Shown here: in pieces, positions 1 to 13,262 of the stretch
Layout: each line of letters starts with the position of its first letter
Position numbering within the stretch: position 1 is the stretch's first letter
NCBI RefSeq assembly: GCF_900114765.1
Contig: NZ_FOUD01000008.1
Location: forward strand, 62,001-126,000
DNA: 64,000 nucleotides
From: Halopseudomonas pachastrellae
GTDB taxonomy: Bacteria; Pseudomonadota; Gammaproteobacteria; Pseudomonadales; Pseudomonadaceae
Direction of reading: 5' to 3'
Position numbers and translations under genes: made by a program
Notes under the pieces: model-generated
Databases searched by the model: none
Seen by the model: the letters and a program-made list of their open reading frames with translations, nothing else
What the model was told of the DNA's origin: nothing

Positions 1-912
1 GGCCTGGGCACCGTGCTGCGCAAAGGCGCAGAGCTTTACATGGAAGAGGCCAAGAACGAGGAAACCCTGCGCATCTACGGCAAGAACTGCCCCGATGACT
101 GGATTGAGCGCAACCTTTACAGCCGCTTCCCGATTGCCGGCGTCACGCTGATGGCCATTATCGATCTGGCGCTGTTCGGCGTGCTCGGCATCACCGTCTG
201 GGCGGTACAGATGATGTGGATTCCCGTGCTCGCTGCCGGCGTCATCAACGGGCTGGGCCATGCCCTGGGCTATCGCAACTTCGAGTGCCGTGACGCGGCC
301 ACCAACATCCTGCCCTGGGGCATCCTGATTGGCGGCGAAGAGCTGCACAACAACCACCATACCTACCCCAACTCGGCCAAGCTGTCGGTCAAGAAGTGGG
401 AGTTCGACATGGGCTGGCTGTGGATTCGCCTGTTCAGCCTGCTCGGCCTGGCCGAGGTACGCCGCACCGCGCCCATCGCCCACCGCGTCGAGGGCAAGCA
501 GACCCTGGATATGGACACCGCCATGGCGATCCTCAACAACCGCTTCCAGATCATGGCCCAGTACCGCAAGCTGGTCATCAAGCCTGCGGTACGCAGCGAA
601 CTGGCGCGCATGGATGAATCGGTTCGCCACCTGTTCCGCCGCGCCAAGCGCCTGCTCAGCCGCGAAACCACCCTGCTGGACGACCGCCACCAGGCGCGCA
701 TTCAGACCATGCTGGAGCATAGCCAGGCTCTCAAGGTGATCTACGAGAAGCGCCTGGCGCTGCAGCAGATCTGGGGACGCACCAGCGCCAACAGCCACGA
801 GATGCTGCAGGCCCTGAAAGACTGGTGTAACCAGGCCGAAGAAAGCGGTATCAAGGCGCTGCAGGAGTTTGCCGACTCGCTGCGCACCTATTCCCTGCGC
901 CCGGCCAGCTGA
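1..912 (+). CDS. Acyl-lipid/fatty acid desaturase, C-terminal part (5' end outside window)
   Basis: The reading frame is open from base 1, so the N-terminus is missing and only about 303 residues are visible. Membrane di-iron desaturases introduce a double bond into acyl chains of membrane lipids. Directly visible are two hydrophobic segments (VTLMAIIDLALFGVLGITVW region), the GHALGYRNFE segment and the third histidine box EELHNNHHTYPNSAK, all typical of DesA-type delta-9 desaturases of Pseudomonas. The last ~130 residues are a charged, helical extension that follows the catalytic core. The first two histidine boxes would lie upstream of the window. The family is secure; the exact regiospecificity cannot be read. 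Confidence 0.85.
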   Translation, partial: GLGTVLRKGAELYMEEAKNEETLRIYGKNCPDDWIERNLYSRFPIAGVTLMAIIDLALFGVLGITVWAVQMMWIPVLAAGVINGLGHALGYRNFECRDAATNILPWGILIGGEELHNNHHTYPNSAKLSVKKWEFDMGWLWIRLFSLLGLAEVRRTAPIAHRVEGKQTLDMDTAMAILNNRFQIMAQYRKLVIKPAVRSELARMDESVRHLFRRAKRLLSRETTLLDDRHQARIQTMLEHSQALKVIYEKRLALQQIWGRTSANSHEMLQALKDWCNQAEESGIKALQEFADSLRTYSLRPAS

Positions 913-988
913 CAGATGCAGGTCGCCATGGCCCGCGTTCAGCGCTAGACTCGCCAGAAAGCACTAATCACAACAAAGGTAGCAGCGG

Positions 989-1876
989 ATGCGTGCCTTA
1001 CTGCCAACCCTCTTGCTGGTCAGCCCCCTGGCGCTGGCCGGCAATATCTATAAGTACACCGATGCCAACGGTGTCACCACCTATACCGACCAACGCGTGG
1101 CCGGTGCACAGGTTATTGTCTTTCGCGATGCCATGGTGGAGAACGTCGACCGCGAGGTCTATGTGACCAAGAAGCGCCATGCCGGCGGAGAGACGCTGAT
1201 TGTCCACAACGACCTTTATGCACCGGTCGAAATTCGCCTGACCATCAGCAATGCCCAGAATGTGCTTGGCGCACCCAGCGAACCCATCAACTGGGTATTG
1301 CCGCCACGCCAACAGATCCGTCTGGTCACCCTGCAGCCCACCGCTGATGGCGCACCCAGTTATGACTACCGGCTGGAGCACGCCCTTGGCGACCCCCGCG
1401 CCCAGCAAACCCTGACCCACTACCCACTGCCCTGGCGCGGCGGCCCCTTCCGCATGACCCAGGGCCCGGGCGGGCGCTACAGCCACACCGGCGTCAAGGG
1501 CCGCTATGCCTTTGACATCGCCATGCCCGAGGGCACCCCCATCGTGGCAGCGCGCGCCGGCCAGGTGGTCAAGATCGAGAACAACCAGAGCGGCCGCGGC
1601 ACCAACCCCTCGGGCAACTTTGTGCGCCTGCTGCACGACGACGGCACCATGGGCGTCTACCTGCACCTCAAGCGCGGCTCGGTTGAAGTGCGTGAAGGCC
1701 AGCGCGTCAATCCCGGCCAGCAGCTCGCACTGTCCGGTAACACCGGCAACAGTACCGGTCCGCACCTGCACTTTGTCATACAGAAGAACGTTGGCCTGCA
1801 GACGGTTTCCATCCCCTTCGAGTTCGCCCAGCCCGTCGACAGCCTGCCGAACTTCGCCATCGGCGGCGAGCCGTAG
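989..1876 (+). CDS. Secreted M23 family metallopeptidase with N-terminal DUF4124 segment
   Basis: A 295-residue protein with a signal peptide (residues 1-17, cleavage near ALA-G). A short DUF4124-like module follows (IYKYTDANGVTTYTD, about 20-40), then a beta-rich middle, then an M23 LytM peptidase domain (about 150-265). Expected zinc ligands are visible: H166 and D176 in HTGVKGRYAFD, and the HLH pair at 259-261 in TGPHLHF. Such enzymes cleave peptidoglycan cross-links in the periplasm. The ATG at 989 follows AAAGGTAGCAGCGG. It is a single-gene unit closed by a strong terminator shared with the convergent rpmG. Confidence 0.9.
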   Translation: MRALLPTLLLVSPLALAGNIYKYTDANGVTTYTDQRVAGAQVIVFRDAMVENVDREVYVTKKRHAGGETLIVHNDLYAPVEIRLTISNAQNVLGAPSEPINWVLPPRQQIRLVTLQPTADGAPSYDYRLEHALGDPRAQQTLTHYPLPWRGGPFRMTQGPGGRYSHTGVKGRYAFDIAMPEGTPIVAARAGQVVKIENNQSGRGTNPSGNFVRLLHDDGTMGVYLHLKRGSVEVREGQRVNPGQQLALSGNTGNSTGPHLHFVIQKNVGLQTVSIPFEFAQPVDSLPNFAIGGEP

Positions 1877-1904
1877 AGGCTGCCGCACGCTGAATCACAG
1901 GCAA

Positions 1905-1934
1905 CAAAAAACCCGCTCGAGAGCGGGTTTTTTG
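1905..1934. terminator. Bidirectional intrinsic terminator
   Basis: Perfect palindrome with 14-bp arms (CAAAAAACCCGCTC / GAGCGGGTTTTTTG) and a 2-nt centre, with A and T tracts on the two sides. It lies between the convergent M23 peptidase gene and rpmG and can serve both strands. Confidence 0.9.
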
Positions 1935-1950
1935 TCAGCAAGCGAAGATC

Positions 1951-2106
1951 TTATTTGATCTTGGCTTCCTTGTAAGTCACGTGCTTACGTACGACCGGAT
2001 CGAATTTCTTGATTTCGATCTTGTCGGGAGTGGTGCGCTTGTTCTTGTCGGTAGTGTAGAAGTGACCAGTACCGGCAGAAGACACCAAACGAATCAATTC
2101 ACGCAT
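1951..2106 (-). CDS. rpmG: 50S ribosomal protein L33
   Basis: A 51-residue protein beginning [19 protein letters not shown] and ending EAKIK, the full length for a bacterial L33. This copy lacks the zinc-binding cysteine pairs and so is the Cys-minus type. It lies 11 bp downstream of rpmB on the same strand, the usual rpmB-rpmG operon. The gene is too short for most ORF cut-offs and was read directly from the sequence. Confidence 0.95.
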   Translation of the reverse strand: MRELIRLVSSAGTGHFYTTDKNKRTTPDKIEIKKFDPVVRKHVTYKEAKIK

Positions 2107-2117
2107 GATGATGCTCC

Positions 2118-2354
2118 TTAGACTTTTTCGCCGCGGGCGCGGATTTCAGTCAGCACGGCATCAATGCCGCGCTTGTCGATGATGCGCATGCCCTTGGCGG
2201 AAGTGCGCAGACGAACGAAACGCTTTTCCGACTCAACCCAAAAACGATGGTACTGCAGGTTAGGCAGAAAACGACGTTTGGTTTTGTTGTTAGCGTGGGA
2301 AACGTTGTTCCCAGTAACCGGGCCCTTGCCGGTCACCTGACATACTCGAGACAT
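2118..2354 (-). CDS. rpmB: 50S ribosomal protein L28
   Basis: 78 residues starting [20 protein letters not shown], a canonical L28 N-terminus, with [14 protein letters not shown] in the middle. The frame stays open upstream, but the ATG at 2354 gives the conserved start and length. It is first gene of the rpmB-rpmG unit; the promoter must lie in the 186 bp between this start and the radC stop. Confidence 0.95.
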   Translation of the reverse strand: MSRVCQVTGKGPVTGNNVSHANNKTKRRFLPNLQYHRFWVESEKRFVRLRTSAKGMRIIDKRGIDAVLTEIRARGEKV

Positions 2355-2540
2355 GGTTAACCCTCTCCAACCACTTGCCCAACCCAAACTGGTTGGAAGC
2401 CATAAAAGAATCTGTTGTCCAGCCGGGGCGAGTGGATTTAACCCGCCTGAAAACACACATTACAGGCGCAGCCCCGAGAAGAGCGGAGCTTTATACCAAA
2501 AAGCGTCAACACAGGCAACGACTTTTCCAGCGCAATGTCG

Positions 2541-3215
2541 TTACAGCAACCCGCGCTCGGCCATGGAAACCGGGTCACCATCGCCAATCACCAGATGGTC
2601 GAGCACCCGAATATCCAGCAGCGCCAGACTCTCGCGCAGGCGCCGGGTCAGCTGCAGGTCGGCCTGGCTTGGCTCGGCTACACCCGACGGATGGTTGTGG
2701 GTCAGGATCAGCGCCGCCGCATTGTGCGCCAGCGCCCGCTTGAGCACCTCACGCGGATAGACGCTGGCGCTGTCGATGGTGCCGCGAAACAACTCCTCAA
2801 AGGCAATCACCCGATGCTGGTTGTCCAGAAACAGGCAGGCGAAGACCTCGTGCGGTAGCGCGGCCAGCCGACTGCGCAAAAACGCCCGCACCGCACCCGG
2901 CGAGGTCAGCGCATCGCCGCGCTTGAGATCCTCGAATAAATGTCGCCGTCCCATTTCCAGCACCGCCTGCAACTGCGCGTACTTGGCCGGCCCGAGCCCG
3001 GCATGGGCCGAAAACTGACGCAAATCAGCCTGCAGCAGAGCGCGCAAACTGCCAAAACTGGTCAACAGCTGACGCGCCAGGTCCACCGCGCTGCAACCGG
3101 GCAGGCCGGTGCGCAAAAAAATCGCCAGCAATTCGGCGTCAGACAGCGCCGGCGCACCCTGACTCAACAGCTTTTCTCGCGGTCGTTCACTGACCGGCCA
3201 ATCGGTAATCGGCAT
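2541..3215 (-). CDS. radC: DNA repair protein RadC (JAB/MPN metalloprotease-like)
   Basis: 224 residues from [17 protein letters not shown]. An N-terminal helix-hairpin-helix region (about 15-80) precedes the RadC JAB domain with the zinc-type motif [16 protein letters not shown]. The start at 3215 is preceded by GGGAGAG; a longer frame to 3323 runs into the divergent coaBC control region and is not needed. The name is historical: a role in recombinational repair has not been firmly shown for the family. It is divergent from coaBC. Confidence 0.92.
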   Translation of the reverse strand: MPITDWPVSERPREKLLSQGAPALSDAELLAIFLRTGLPGCSAVDLARQLLTSFGSLRALLQADLRQFSAHAGLGPAKYAQLQAVLEMGRRHLFEDLKRGDALTSPGAVRAFLRSRLAALPHEVFACLFLDNQHRVIAFEELFRGTIDSASVYPREVLKRALAHNAAALILTHNHPSGVAEPSQADLQLTRRLRESLALLDIRVLDHLVIGDGDPVSMAERGLL

Positions 3216-3338
3216 GGACTCTCCCTGTCGTGCAACAGCACCGTGCTGCGCAGCGCCACACATGGCGGCTGTGCTATCGTAGCGGGCATTTCGTGGGGTC
3301 TCCAAAGACGCCGCGCGCAGCATGAGGGCGAGTTCACA

Positions 3339-4547
3339 ATGCAGTCGTTATTCAACAAGCAGGTGGTGCTGGGTGTCAGTGGTGGCATCGCCGCCTATAA
3401 AAGCGCAGAGCTGATTCGCCGCCTGCGCGATGCGGGCGCCGAGGTCCGGGTAGTGATGACCAACGCCGCCCGCGAATTCATCACGCCCCTGACCCTGCAG
3501 GCGCTGTCCGGCCACCCGGTGCACGGCGACCTGCTGGACCCGGAAGCAGAAGCGGCTATGGGGCATATTGAGCTGGCCCGTTGGGCCGATCTGGTGCTGA
3601 TCGCGCCTGCTACGGCTGACCTGATGGCGCGCCTGGCCCAGGGCCGCGGCGACGACCTGCTCACCACGCTGGTGCTGGCGACCGACGCGCCCATCGCTAT
3701 CGCGCCCGCCATGAACCAGGCCATGTGGCGCGATGCCGCCACACAACACAACCTCACGCAGCTGCTGGAGCGCGGCGTAAAAGTGTTCGGCCCCGGCGAC
3801 GGCGGACAGGCCTGCGGCGACGTCGGGCCCGGTCGGATGCTGGAGCCGACCGATATCGCCGCCCGGGCCAGCGACTGTTTCGAGCGCGGCCTGCTCAGCG
3901 GCCGCCATGTGTTGATCAACGCCGGCCCCACCCGCGAGGCCATCGACCCGGTGCGCTACATTTCCAACCACAGCTCCGGCAAGATGGGTTTCGCCCTGGC
4001 TGAGGCCGCCGCCGAAGCGGGCGCGCGGGTCACCCTGGTGGCCGGGCCGGTCAACCTGCCCACCCCTGCCCGCGTTCAGCGTATCGACGTGACCAGCGCG
4101 CAGGACATGCTCGACGCCTGCCTGGCCGCGCTACCGGCGGATATCTTTATTGCCTCGGCGGCGGTGGCGGACTACCGCCCGGCCAGCGCTGCCGACCAGA
4201 AGATGAAGAAGGACACCGCCAACGAAGACGGGCTGACCCTGACGCTGGTGCGCAACCCCGACATCCTCGCTACGCTGGCCGAGCATAGCCAGCGCCCCGA
4301 CTGCTGCGTCGGCTTTGCCGCCGAAACCCACGACGTACTCAACTATGCTGCCGACAAGCTGCAGCGCAAAAAACTGGACCTGATCGTCGCCAATGATGTC
4401 AGCCAGAGCGGGATCGGCTTTAATAGTGACGATAACGCCGTCACCCTGATTGACCGCCAGCTCGAGCGCTGCAGCCTGCCGCAGGCCAGCAAGCAAAAGC
4501 TGGCTCGCCAGATCATCGCCCGAATCGCCGGGCAACTGAATCACTAA
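3339..4547 (+). CDS. coaBC: Bifunctional phosphopantothenoylcysteine decarboxylase / phosphopantothenate-cysteine ligase
   Basis: 402 residues. The N-terminal flavoprotein half (CoaC, about 1-185) shows [16 protein letters not shown] and the PAMNQAMW active-site segment. The C-terminal half (CoaB) starts near [18 protein letters not shown] and carries SSGKMG. The protein makes 4'-phosphopantetheine precursors for coenzyme A: CTP-dependent ligation of cysteine to phosphopantothenate, then decarboxylation. The ATG at 3339 gives the normal family length; the frame extends further upstream only through the divergent radC promoter region. dut follows 9 bp downstream. Confidence 0.96.
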   Translation: MQSLFNKQVVLGVSGGIAAYKSAELIRRLRDAGAEVRVVMTNAAREFITPLTLQALSGHPVHGDLLDPEAEAAMGHIELARWADLVLIAPATADLMARLAQGRGDDLLTTLVLATDAPIAIAPAMNQAMWRDAATQHNLTQLLERGVKVFGPGDGGQACGDVGPGRMLEPTDIAARASDCFERGLLSGRHVLINAGPTREAIDPVRYISNHSSGKMGFALAEAAAEAGARVTLVAGPVNLPTPARVQRIDVTSAQDMLDACLAALPADIFIASAAVADYRPASAADQKMKKDTANEDGLTLTLVRNPDILATLAEHSQRPDCCVGFAAETHDVLNYAADKLQRKKLDLIVANDVSQSGIGFNSDDNAVTLIDRQLERCSLPQASKQKLARQIIARIAGQLNH

Positions 4548-4556
4548 GGACCCCTG

Positions 4557-5012
4557 ATGCACGCGCTGCAAGCAAAAGTACTGGACGCCCGCCTGGGCCA
4601 AGAATGGCCACTGCCGAGCTACGCCACCGAAGGCTCCGCCGGCCTTGACCTGCGCGCCATGCTGGAGGCCCCGCTGACTCTGGCCCCTGGCCAGACAGAG
4701 CTGCTGCCCACCGGGCTGGCCATTCACATCGCCGACCCTGGTCTGGCCGCCATGATCCTGCCGCGCTCGGGCATGGGCCACAAACACGGCATCGTGCTGG
4801 GCAACCTGGTCGGGCTGATCGATTCCGACTACCAGGGCCAACTGATGGTCTCCTGCTGGAACCGCAGCAACAGCGCCTTTACCATCAACCCGGGCGAGCG
4901 CATCGCACAGCTGGTTCTGGTCCCGGTCTTGCAGGCTCAACTGCAGATTGTCGAGGAGTTTGACGACAGCCAGCGCGGCGCCGGTGGATTTGGCCACACA
5001 GGGACTCACTGA
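4557..5012 (+). CDS. dut: dUTP diphosphatase
   Basis: 151 residues, the usual size for trimeric dUTPase. All five motifs are visible: [33 protein letters not shown] (catalytic Asp), [11 protein letters not shown] and the C-terminal [11 protein letters not shown]-loop-like motif. It hydrolyses dUTP to dUMP, preventing uracil misincorporation and feeding dTMP synthesis. The coaBC-dut-algC-argB order is conserved in Pseudomonas. Confidence 0.96.
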   Translation: MHALQAKVLDARLGQEWPLPSYATEGSAGLDLRAMLEAPLTLAPGQTELLPTGLAIHIADPGLAAMILPRSGMGHKHGIVLGNLVGLIDSDYQGQLMVSCWNRSNSAFTINPGERIAQLVLVPVLQAQLQIVEEFDDSQRGAGGFGHTGTH

Positions 5013-5053
5013 CCGTCATACCCGATCATGTTCGCAGGGAGGCAAACAAGAAG

Positions 5054-8507
<3,454 letters not shown>

Positions 8508-8508
<1 letters not shown>

Positions 8509-8969
8509 TGCTAAAGAGCGACTTTCGATTCAGCACGCCGCTGCGCGTGCGCTGGTCCGAGGCCGACCCGCAGGGTATCGTCTTCAACGGCCACTACCTC
8601 AACTACGTCGACGTGGGCGTGACCGAGTACTACCGCGCTTTGCGCGCAGCAGCGGGGGCACAACCGGGTGAGGGGCTCGATGGCAGCGAGTTTTTCGCCG
8701 CCAAGACGGTGCTGGAGTACAAGGCACCGGCGCTGTTCGACGACCTGCTGGATGTGCACATGCGGGTGGCCTACTTCGGCAACAGCAGCATGCGCTTTGT
8801 CGCAGCGATCTACCGCGGCGATGAACTGCTGCTGAGCGGCGAAGTGGTTTACGTGCACGCCGATCAGACCACGCGCCGGCCAACGCCCATTCCCGACAGC
8901 TTCAAGCAGAACGTTACGACATTCGAGTGTGTGGCGCCGGAGCAGGCTGCGCCGGCCGTGCAGGGCTGA
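8508..8969 (+). CDS. Acyl-CoA thioesterase, YbgC/4HBT hotdog family
   Basis: 153 residues. The N-terminal VRWSEADPQGIVFNGHYLNY matches the 4-hydroxybenzoyl-CoA thioesterase signature with the catalytic Asp at about position 20 and the GHYLNY helix. The substrate is unknown; relatives hydrolyse short-chain or aromatic acyl-CoAs. The ATG overlaps the argB stop, implying translational coupling. Confidence 0.85.
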
Positions 8970-9002
8970 AAAGACAGGCCGCCCGCGTGACAGCGGTGCG
9001 GC

Positions 9003-9593
9003 TCAGTCGCCGAGCAGAAACTCCAGCCGCTCGCGCTTGCGGGCAAAGTCCTCGCGTACCTTGACCGTCTCTTCCTCCTGGCGCTGGATCAACCGCTGCA
9101 GGCGGCCAGTCTCGGCATCCACGGCAGCCAGCTGATCAAGAATCGACTGATCGACGGACTTGCCGGCGCGTTCCTGGTTCGCGGCGCGCGACTGCAGAGT
9201 CTCGCGCTCATCGCGCAACTCGGAAATATTGGTTTTGGCCGCTGTGATCTGGTTGTCGATCTGCTGCAGCTGACGTTGCTGCGCCCGGTCCAGATCGGCA
9301 ACACTGCTGTACAGGCGCAGCAGCGTGGCATCTGCGGCGTCACGCTGCGCCTGCTCTTGCAGCGCCGCGCGGCGCGCATCGCGCTCTGCCGGAGTCGGCG
9401 CCGCCGGCACCACCAGCTTGACCCGCCCATGGGCGTCGAGCACTTCGTAACCACGGCTGATGAACTTGGGCGGCACCCGGCTATCGAGCACGGTGACACC
9501 CTTGTCATCGACATAGCGATAAAGCTCGGCCATCGTCTGCGTCGACCACAGCAGGGTCAGCGCCAGCGCAGCGTTTGTTATCTTCCATTTCAT
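9003..9593 (-). CDS. DUF4124 domain-containing exported protein with coiled coil
   Basis: 196 residues with a signal peptide (MKWKITNAALALTLLWSTQTMA). A DUF4124 module follows (ELYRYVDDKGVTVLDSRVPP, about 22-60), then a long heptad-like charged helix (about 75-190, ISELRDERETLQSRAANQE). It is probably periplasmic. Function is unknown; DUF4124 is common at the N-terminus of secreted proteins of this group, as in the M23 peptidase at 989. It is convergent with the thioesterase gene. Confidence 0.8.
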   Translation of the reverse strand: MKWKITNAALALTLLWSTQTMAELYRYVDDKGVTVLDSRVPPKFISRGYEVLDAHGRVKLVVPAAPTPAERDARRAALQEQAQRDAADATLLRLYSSVADLDRAQQRQLQQIDNQITAAKTNISELRDERETLQSRAANQERAGKSVDQSILDQLAAVDAETGRLQRLIQRQEEETVKVREDFARKRERLEFLLGD

Positions 9594-9723
9594 CGCAGGC
9601 GGTTCCTTTCCGTTCCCGAGGCGTTCAGCGTGAACCGTATCAGGTTAATGGCCAGTTGGCACTATATCGACCCGTAGCAGCGTTGATCACAACCACTATA
9701 GCCGCCGCCTGCGCAAACGTGGA

Positions 9724-10368
9724 TCAGATACCGAACTCGGCGCGGTAGGCCTGAACCGCCGGCAGGTGCTGCTGCAGCTCAGCGTCGTCCTTGATGAAGT
9801 CCATCACCTGATTCAGGCTGACTATGCTGATCACCGGAATGCCAAAGTCCCGCTCGACTTCCTGAATCGCCGACAGCTCGCCCTGGCCGCGCTCCTGACG
9901 ATCCAGCGCGATCATCACCGCAGCCGGGGTAGCGCCTGCCTGCTGAATGATCTGCATGACCTCGCGCACGGCGGTGCCGGCCGTGATCACATCGTCGATG
10001 ATCAGCACGCGGCCTTCCAGCGGCGCGCCGACCAGCGTGCCGCCCTCGCCGTGGTCCTTGGCTTCCTTGCGATTGAAACAATAGGGCAGATCACGGTCAA
10101 AGCTGTCAGCCAGGGCAACGGCGGTCACGGCCGCCAGCGGGATGCCCTTGTAGGCCGGGCCAAAGATGACATCTACTTCGGGCAAATCGCTGTGCACCAG
10201 CGCCTGGGCGTAAAAGCGTCCGAGCCGGCTCAGCGAGCCGCCATCGTTAAACAGGCCAGCGTTGAAAAAATAGGGGCTTTTACGGCCCGATTTGAGGGTA
10301 AATTCGCCAAATCGCAAGACATTGCGATCCAGGGCAAAACGAATGAATTCCCGCTGATATTCGTGCAT
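9724..10368 (-). CDS. pyrE: Orotate phosphoribosyltransferase
   Basis: 214 residues starting [20 protein letters not shown]. Family features are [14 protein letters not shown] (substrate loop), [10 protein letters not shown] and the PRPP-binding motif [13 protein letters not shown]. It converts orotate plus PRPP to OMP in pyrimidine synthesis. The start at 10368 is preceded by GAGGGT at a good spacing and gives the family length; the frame remains open upstream across the divergent crc gene, which is a shadow. It is divergent from crc, the same arrangement as in P. aeruginosa. Confidence 0.96.
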   Translation of the reverse strand: MHEYQREFIRFALDRNVLRFGEFTLKSGRKSPYFFNAGLFNDGGSLSRLGRFYAQALVHSDLPEVDVIFGPAYKGIPLAAVTAVALADSFDRDLPYCFNRKEAKDHGEGGTLVGAPLEGRVLIIDDVITAGTAVREVMQIIQQAGATPAAVMIALDRQERGQGELSAIQEVERDFGIPVISIVSLNQVMDFIKDDAELQQHLPAVQAYRAEFGI

Positions 10369-10440
10369 CTGCACCCTCATCATTAACAAAACTACATAAA
10401 GGTCGGGTATCATACACCCTGCTTTTTTGGGGAGCCACGC

Positions 10441-11220
10441 ATGCGAATCATCAGTCTCAACGTCAATGGAGTGAAGGCCGCCGCCGAGCGAGGCCTGTTT
10501 GACTGGCTGCGCACCCAGGACGCTGATGTAATCTGCCTGCAGGACATTCGCGTTACCGCCCCCGAACTCGAGCAGGACCCTTACTGGCTGGACGGCTACT
10601 GGCAGTACTGCTTTGAAGCCGAAACCCCCTCCCAGGGCGGCGTCGCCATCTACACCCGCACCGCGCCCAAGGCCATCATCATGGGCCTGGGCTTTGAGAC
10701 CGCCGACCGCTACGGTCGCTTCATGCAAGCCGATTTCGATAAGGTCAGCATCGCCTCGCTGCTGCTGCCGTCCGGCCGTGACGGCGACGCCGACCTGAAC
10801 CAGAAATTCAAGTTCATGGATGACTTTGCCGGCTACCTGAACAAGCAGCGCCGCAAGCGCCGCGAGTTCATCTACTGCGGCTCGCTGTACGTGGCGCACC
10901 TCAAGCTGGATGTAAAGAACTGGCGCGACTGCCAGAACGAGCCTGGCTTCATGGCGCCCGAGCGCGCCTGGATGGACGAGATTTTCGGCACTATGGGTTA
11001 CGTCGATGCGACCCGCGAGGTGACGCGTGAGTCAGAGCTGTACAGCTGGTGGCCCAACAGCGAGCAGGCTGAAAACCTCAACCTTGGCCTGCGCTTTGAC
11101 TATCAGTTCCTGACGCCCGGGCTGCGCCGCTTCGTCAAGCAGGCAAAAATTCCGCGTAACGTACGCTTCTCCCAGCACGCACCGGTCATCATCGACTACG
11201 ACTGGACGCTGTCCATCTAA
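10441..11220 (+). CDS. crc: Catabolite repression control protein Crc
   Basis: 259 residues, the exact length of P. aeruginosa Crc. Diagnostic segments are [50 protein letters not shown]-like [19 protein letters not shown] and the C-terminal DYDWTLSI. It has the ExoIII/endonuclease fold, but the LQE metal-binding position is LQD and the usual GDxN motif is absent (YCGSLY). That fits the known non-nuclease role: Crc acts with Hfq as a translational repressor of catabolic mRNAs. The start follows GGGGAGCC. Confidence 0.95.
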   Translation: MRIISLNVNGVKAAAERGLFDWLRTQDADVICLQDIRVTAPELEQDPYWLDGYWQYCFEAETPSQGGVAIYTRTAPKAIIMGLGFETADRYGRFMQADFDKVSIASLLLPSGRDGDADLNQKFKFMDDFAGYLNKQRRKRREFIYCGSLYVAHLKLDVKNWRDCQNEPGFMAPERAWMDEIFGTMGYVDATREVTRESELYSWWPNSEQAENLNLGLRFDYQFLTPGLRRFVKQAKIPRNVRFSQHAPVIIDYDWTLSI

Positions 11221-11224
11221 AGCT

Positions 11225-11248
11225 CACTGCCCGGCGCACCGGGCAGTG
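11225..11248 (+). terminator. Hairpin terminator candidate after crc
   Basis: Perfect 10-bp stem (CACTGCCCGG / CCGGGCAGTG) with a CGCA loop, 4 nt after the crc stop and before the convergent transporter stop. The 3' side is only weakly T-rich (TCTTGC), so termination efficiency is uncertain. Confidence 0.6.
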
Positions 11249-11256
11249 TCTTGCGC

Positions 11257-12573
11257 TCAGAACAGGCCAAGCCCCCAGGCCACAGCGAACAGCACCAGCG
11301 AAAAGCCCCACATCCACCACAGCGCGTAACGGATGTGCCGCCCCAGATCCAGGCCGGCCAGGCCCAACGCCAGCCACAGCGCCGGTGAGAATGGGCTGAT
11401 AAAGGTGCCGATAATGTTGCCGATGGTCAGTGCATAAACCACGCTGGCCGGCTCCACACCCAGACCACTCACCACCTCCAGGGTTACCGGCAGCAAACCG
11501 AAGTAATAGGCATCGGTGCTCAGCATCAGCTCCATCGGCAGGCCGAACAGCCCAAGAATGATGTGCAACTGGCCAACCAGCGGGGCCGGCAGCACCTGCA
11601 CCAGATCCTTGGCGATAGAGGTCAGCATGCCGGTACCCGTCAGCACGCCCAGCATCGAACCGGCCGCCAGGATGATCATGCCCATACTCAGCGCTGCCGG
11701 GGCATGGGCAGCAATGCGCTGCATCTGCGCCTTGCTGCTGCGGTAGTTAAGCATCAGAACCAGACACAGACCAATCATGAAGATATAGCCGGCCGGCAAT
11801 ACCCCACTGAACAGCGCCGCCAGCACAACCAGAAACAGCGCCGCGTTGAACCACATCATCTGCGGGCGCTCCAACTCGCGCTCCTCGGCACTGGGCTCGT
11901 GCAGATCGGTACCAGTTTCCACCAGCACGCCCTCGTCTGCGCACTGGCCTGCAGCAATTCGCCGCTGCTCACGCCAGCCCAGCAACGCCGCCAATGCCAG
12001 CAGCAGCACAACGCCCACCACCTGCACGGCAATCAGCGGGCGCCACAGCTCGGTCACATCCACGCCAGTGACCGCCGAGGCGCGCCCCAGCGGGCCAGCC
12101 CAGGGCAGCATATTGAATACACCAGCGCCCAGCGCCAGCAACAGCAGCATCAGATACGGGCTCATACGCAGCTTTCTGTACAGCGGCAGCAAGGCAGGAA
12201 TCGTCAGCAGAAAGGTGGTCGCGCCTGCGCCATCGAGGTGCGCCAGCATGCCGATCAAAGCCGTCGCCACGGTCACGGCAATCACGTTACCGCGGGTCAA
12301 ACGGACCATGCCGCCAATCAACGGCCGAAACAGGCCGGTGTCCTGCAACACACCAAAGAAGGTAATGGCGAACACGAACATGGTGGCAATGGCGGTCACC
12401 CGGCCAATACCATCGGTAAAGAACCCGGAAATCGCTTCCGGACCAAAGCCCGCGAAAAGCGCCCCCAGCAGCGGCACCACAATCAACGGCAGAATGGGCG
12501 AGGTACGCCCGACAAGCAGCAGCACAACCAGGCTGCCAATGGTCAGCAGACCAATCAGGGTCAACACAGTCAC
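11257..12573 (-). CDS. CitMHS-family citrate/organic acid transporter
   Basis: 438 residues and about 11-12 hydrophobic segments in two halves, an inner-membrane secondary carrier. Segments such as LAHLDGAGATTFLLTIPALLPLYRKL and GAGVFNMLPWAGPLGRASA are characteristic of CitMHS (citrate-Mg/Ca:H+ symport) proteins. The exact substrate cannot be read. It starts with GTG at 12573 behind AAGAGGACT. No regulator is adjacent; Crc next door may be coincidence. Confidence 0.85.
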   Translation of the reverse strand: MTVLTLIGLLTIGSLVVLLLVGRTSPILPLIVVPLLGALFAGFGPEAISGFFTDGIGRVTAIATMFVFAITFFGVLQDTGLFRPLIGGMVRLTRGNVIAVTVATALIGMLAHLDGAGATTFLLTIPALLPLYRKLRMSPYLMLLLLALGAGVFNMLPWAGPLGRASAVTGVDVTELWRPLIAVQVVGVVLLLALAALLGWREQRRIAAGQCADEGVLVETGTDLHEPSAEERELERPQMMWFNAALFLVVLAALFSGVLPAGYIFMIGLCLVLMLNYRSSKAQMQRIAAHAPAALSMGMIILAAGSMLGVLTGTGMLTSIAKDLVQVLPAPLVGQLHIILGLFGLPMELMLSTDAYYFGLLPVTLEVVSGLGVEPASVVYALTIGNIIGTFISPFSPALWLALGLAGLDLGRHIRYALWWMWGFSLVLFAVAWGLGLF

Positions 12574-12735
12574 AGTCCTCTTTATTCTCGTAGCGCGCCA
12601 CGCAGCCTGGCGCCAAGGGCTTCAGGTTGCAGTCACGGTCAATGCGGCACGGACCCTAGCGCGCCAACCTTTCACCAACCTGTGGTCCACGGCGGTATAA
12701 ACAGGGGAAATGTGAGGGGATGTGTTGCGGGCAAT

Positions 12736-12768
12736 AAAAAGGCCGAAGACAGTTTCCCGTCTTCGGCC
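12736..12768 (-). terminator. Intrinsic terminator after the DUF4870 gene
   Basis: Read on the minus strand: 10-bp perfect stem GGCCGAAGAC / GTCTTCGGCC with an 8-nt loop followed by TTTTTATT. It lies about 20 nt past the DUF4870 stop. Confidence 0.85.
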
Positions 12769-12787
12769 TTGTCAGCGCAGGCTGCCG

Positions 12788-13180
12788 CTACTTGATCAGG
12801 CGCCAGCAGAAGGGATAGCGATACGCGGTGCCTTCATTGGACTTGATGGCAGCGATGATCACCAGCACCAGGGCGGCAATGCCAACCACCCAGGCCAGCA
12901 AAATACCGATCAACACCAGCATCAGCAGCACGCAAACCACCAGCATCAGGGTGACGGTGATCTGGAAGTTCAGTGCTTCCTTGCCCTGATCGTCAACAAA
13001 GGGGTCCATATCCTTCTTCAGCTGCCAGACAATCAGCGGACCGATCAGGTTACCGAACGGCAGGACAAAACCCAGCAGAGCAGACACATGGGCGATCAGC
13101 GCCCACTGACGGGCCTCTGAGTTGGGCGTGCCTGGCGGCGGAGCAGGGGCTTCTACGGCAGGATCGACAGGATCAGTCAT
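12788..13180 (-). CDS. DUF4870 domain-containing membrane protein
   Basis: 130 residues. A proline-rich N-terminus (about 1-20) precedes a DUF4870 region with hydrophobic segments: WALIAHVSALLGFVLPFGN, then MLVVCVLLMLVLIGILLAW, then GIAALVLVIIAAI. Family function is unknown. From memory a homologous small gene lies between crc and rph in P. aeruginosa, so this is backbone. Confidence 0.85.
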   Translation of the reverse strand: MTDPVDPAVEAPAPPPGTPNSEARQWALIAHVSALLGFVLPFGNLIGPLIVWQLKKDMDPFVDDQGKEALNFQITVTLMLVVCVLLMLVLIGILLAWVVGIAALVLVIIAAIKSNEGTAYRYPFCWRLIK

Positions 13181-13262
13181 GGGGCACTCCTTGCATAGAT
13201 AGTCAACAAATGAGAATGCCCCTTTTTAACAGACTTGCAGGTCACTGCCTACCGACGCCGTC

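Noticed and set aside
2353-2760. Plus-strand frames across the rpmB start and radC 3' end
   Set aside because: Overlap well-supported genes on the minus strand; no family similarity.
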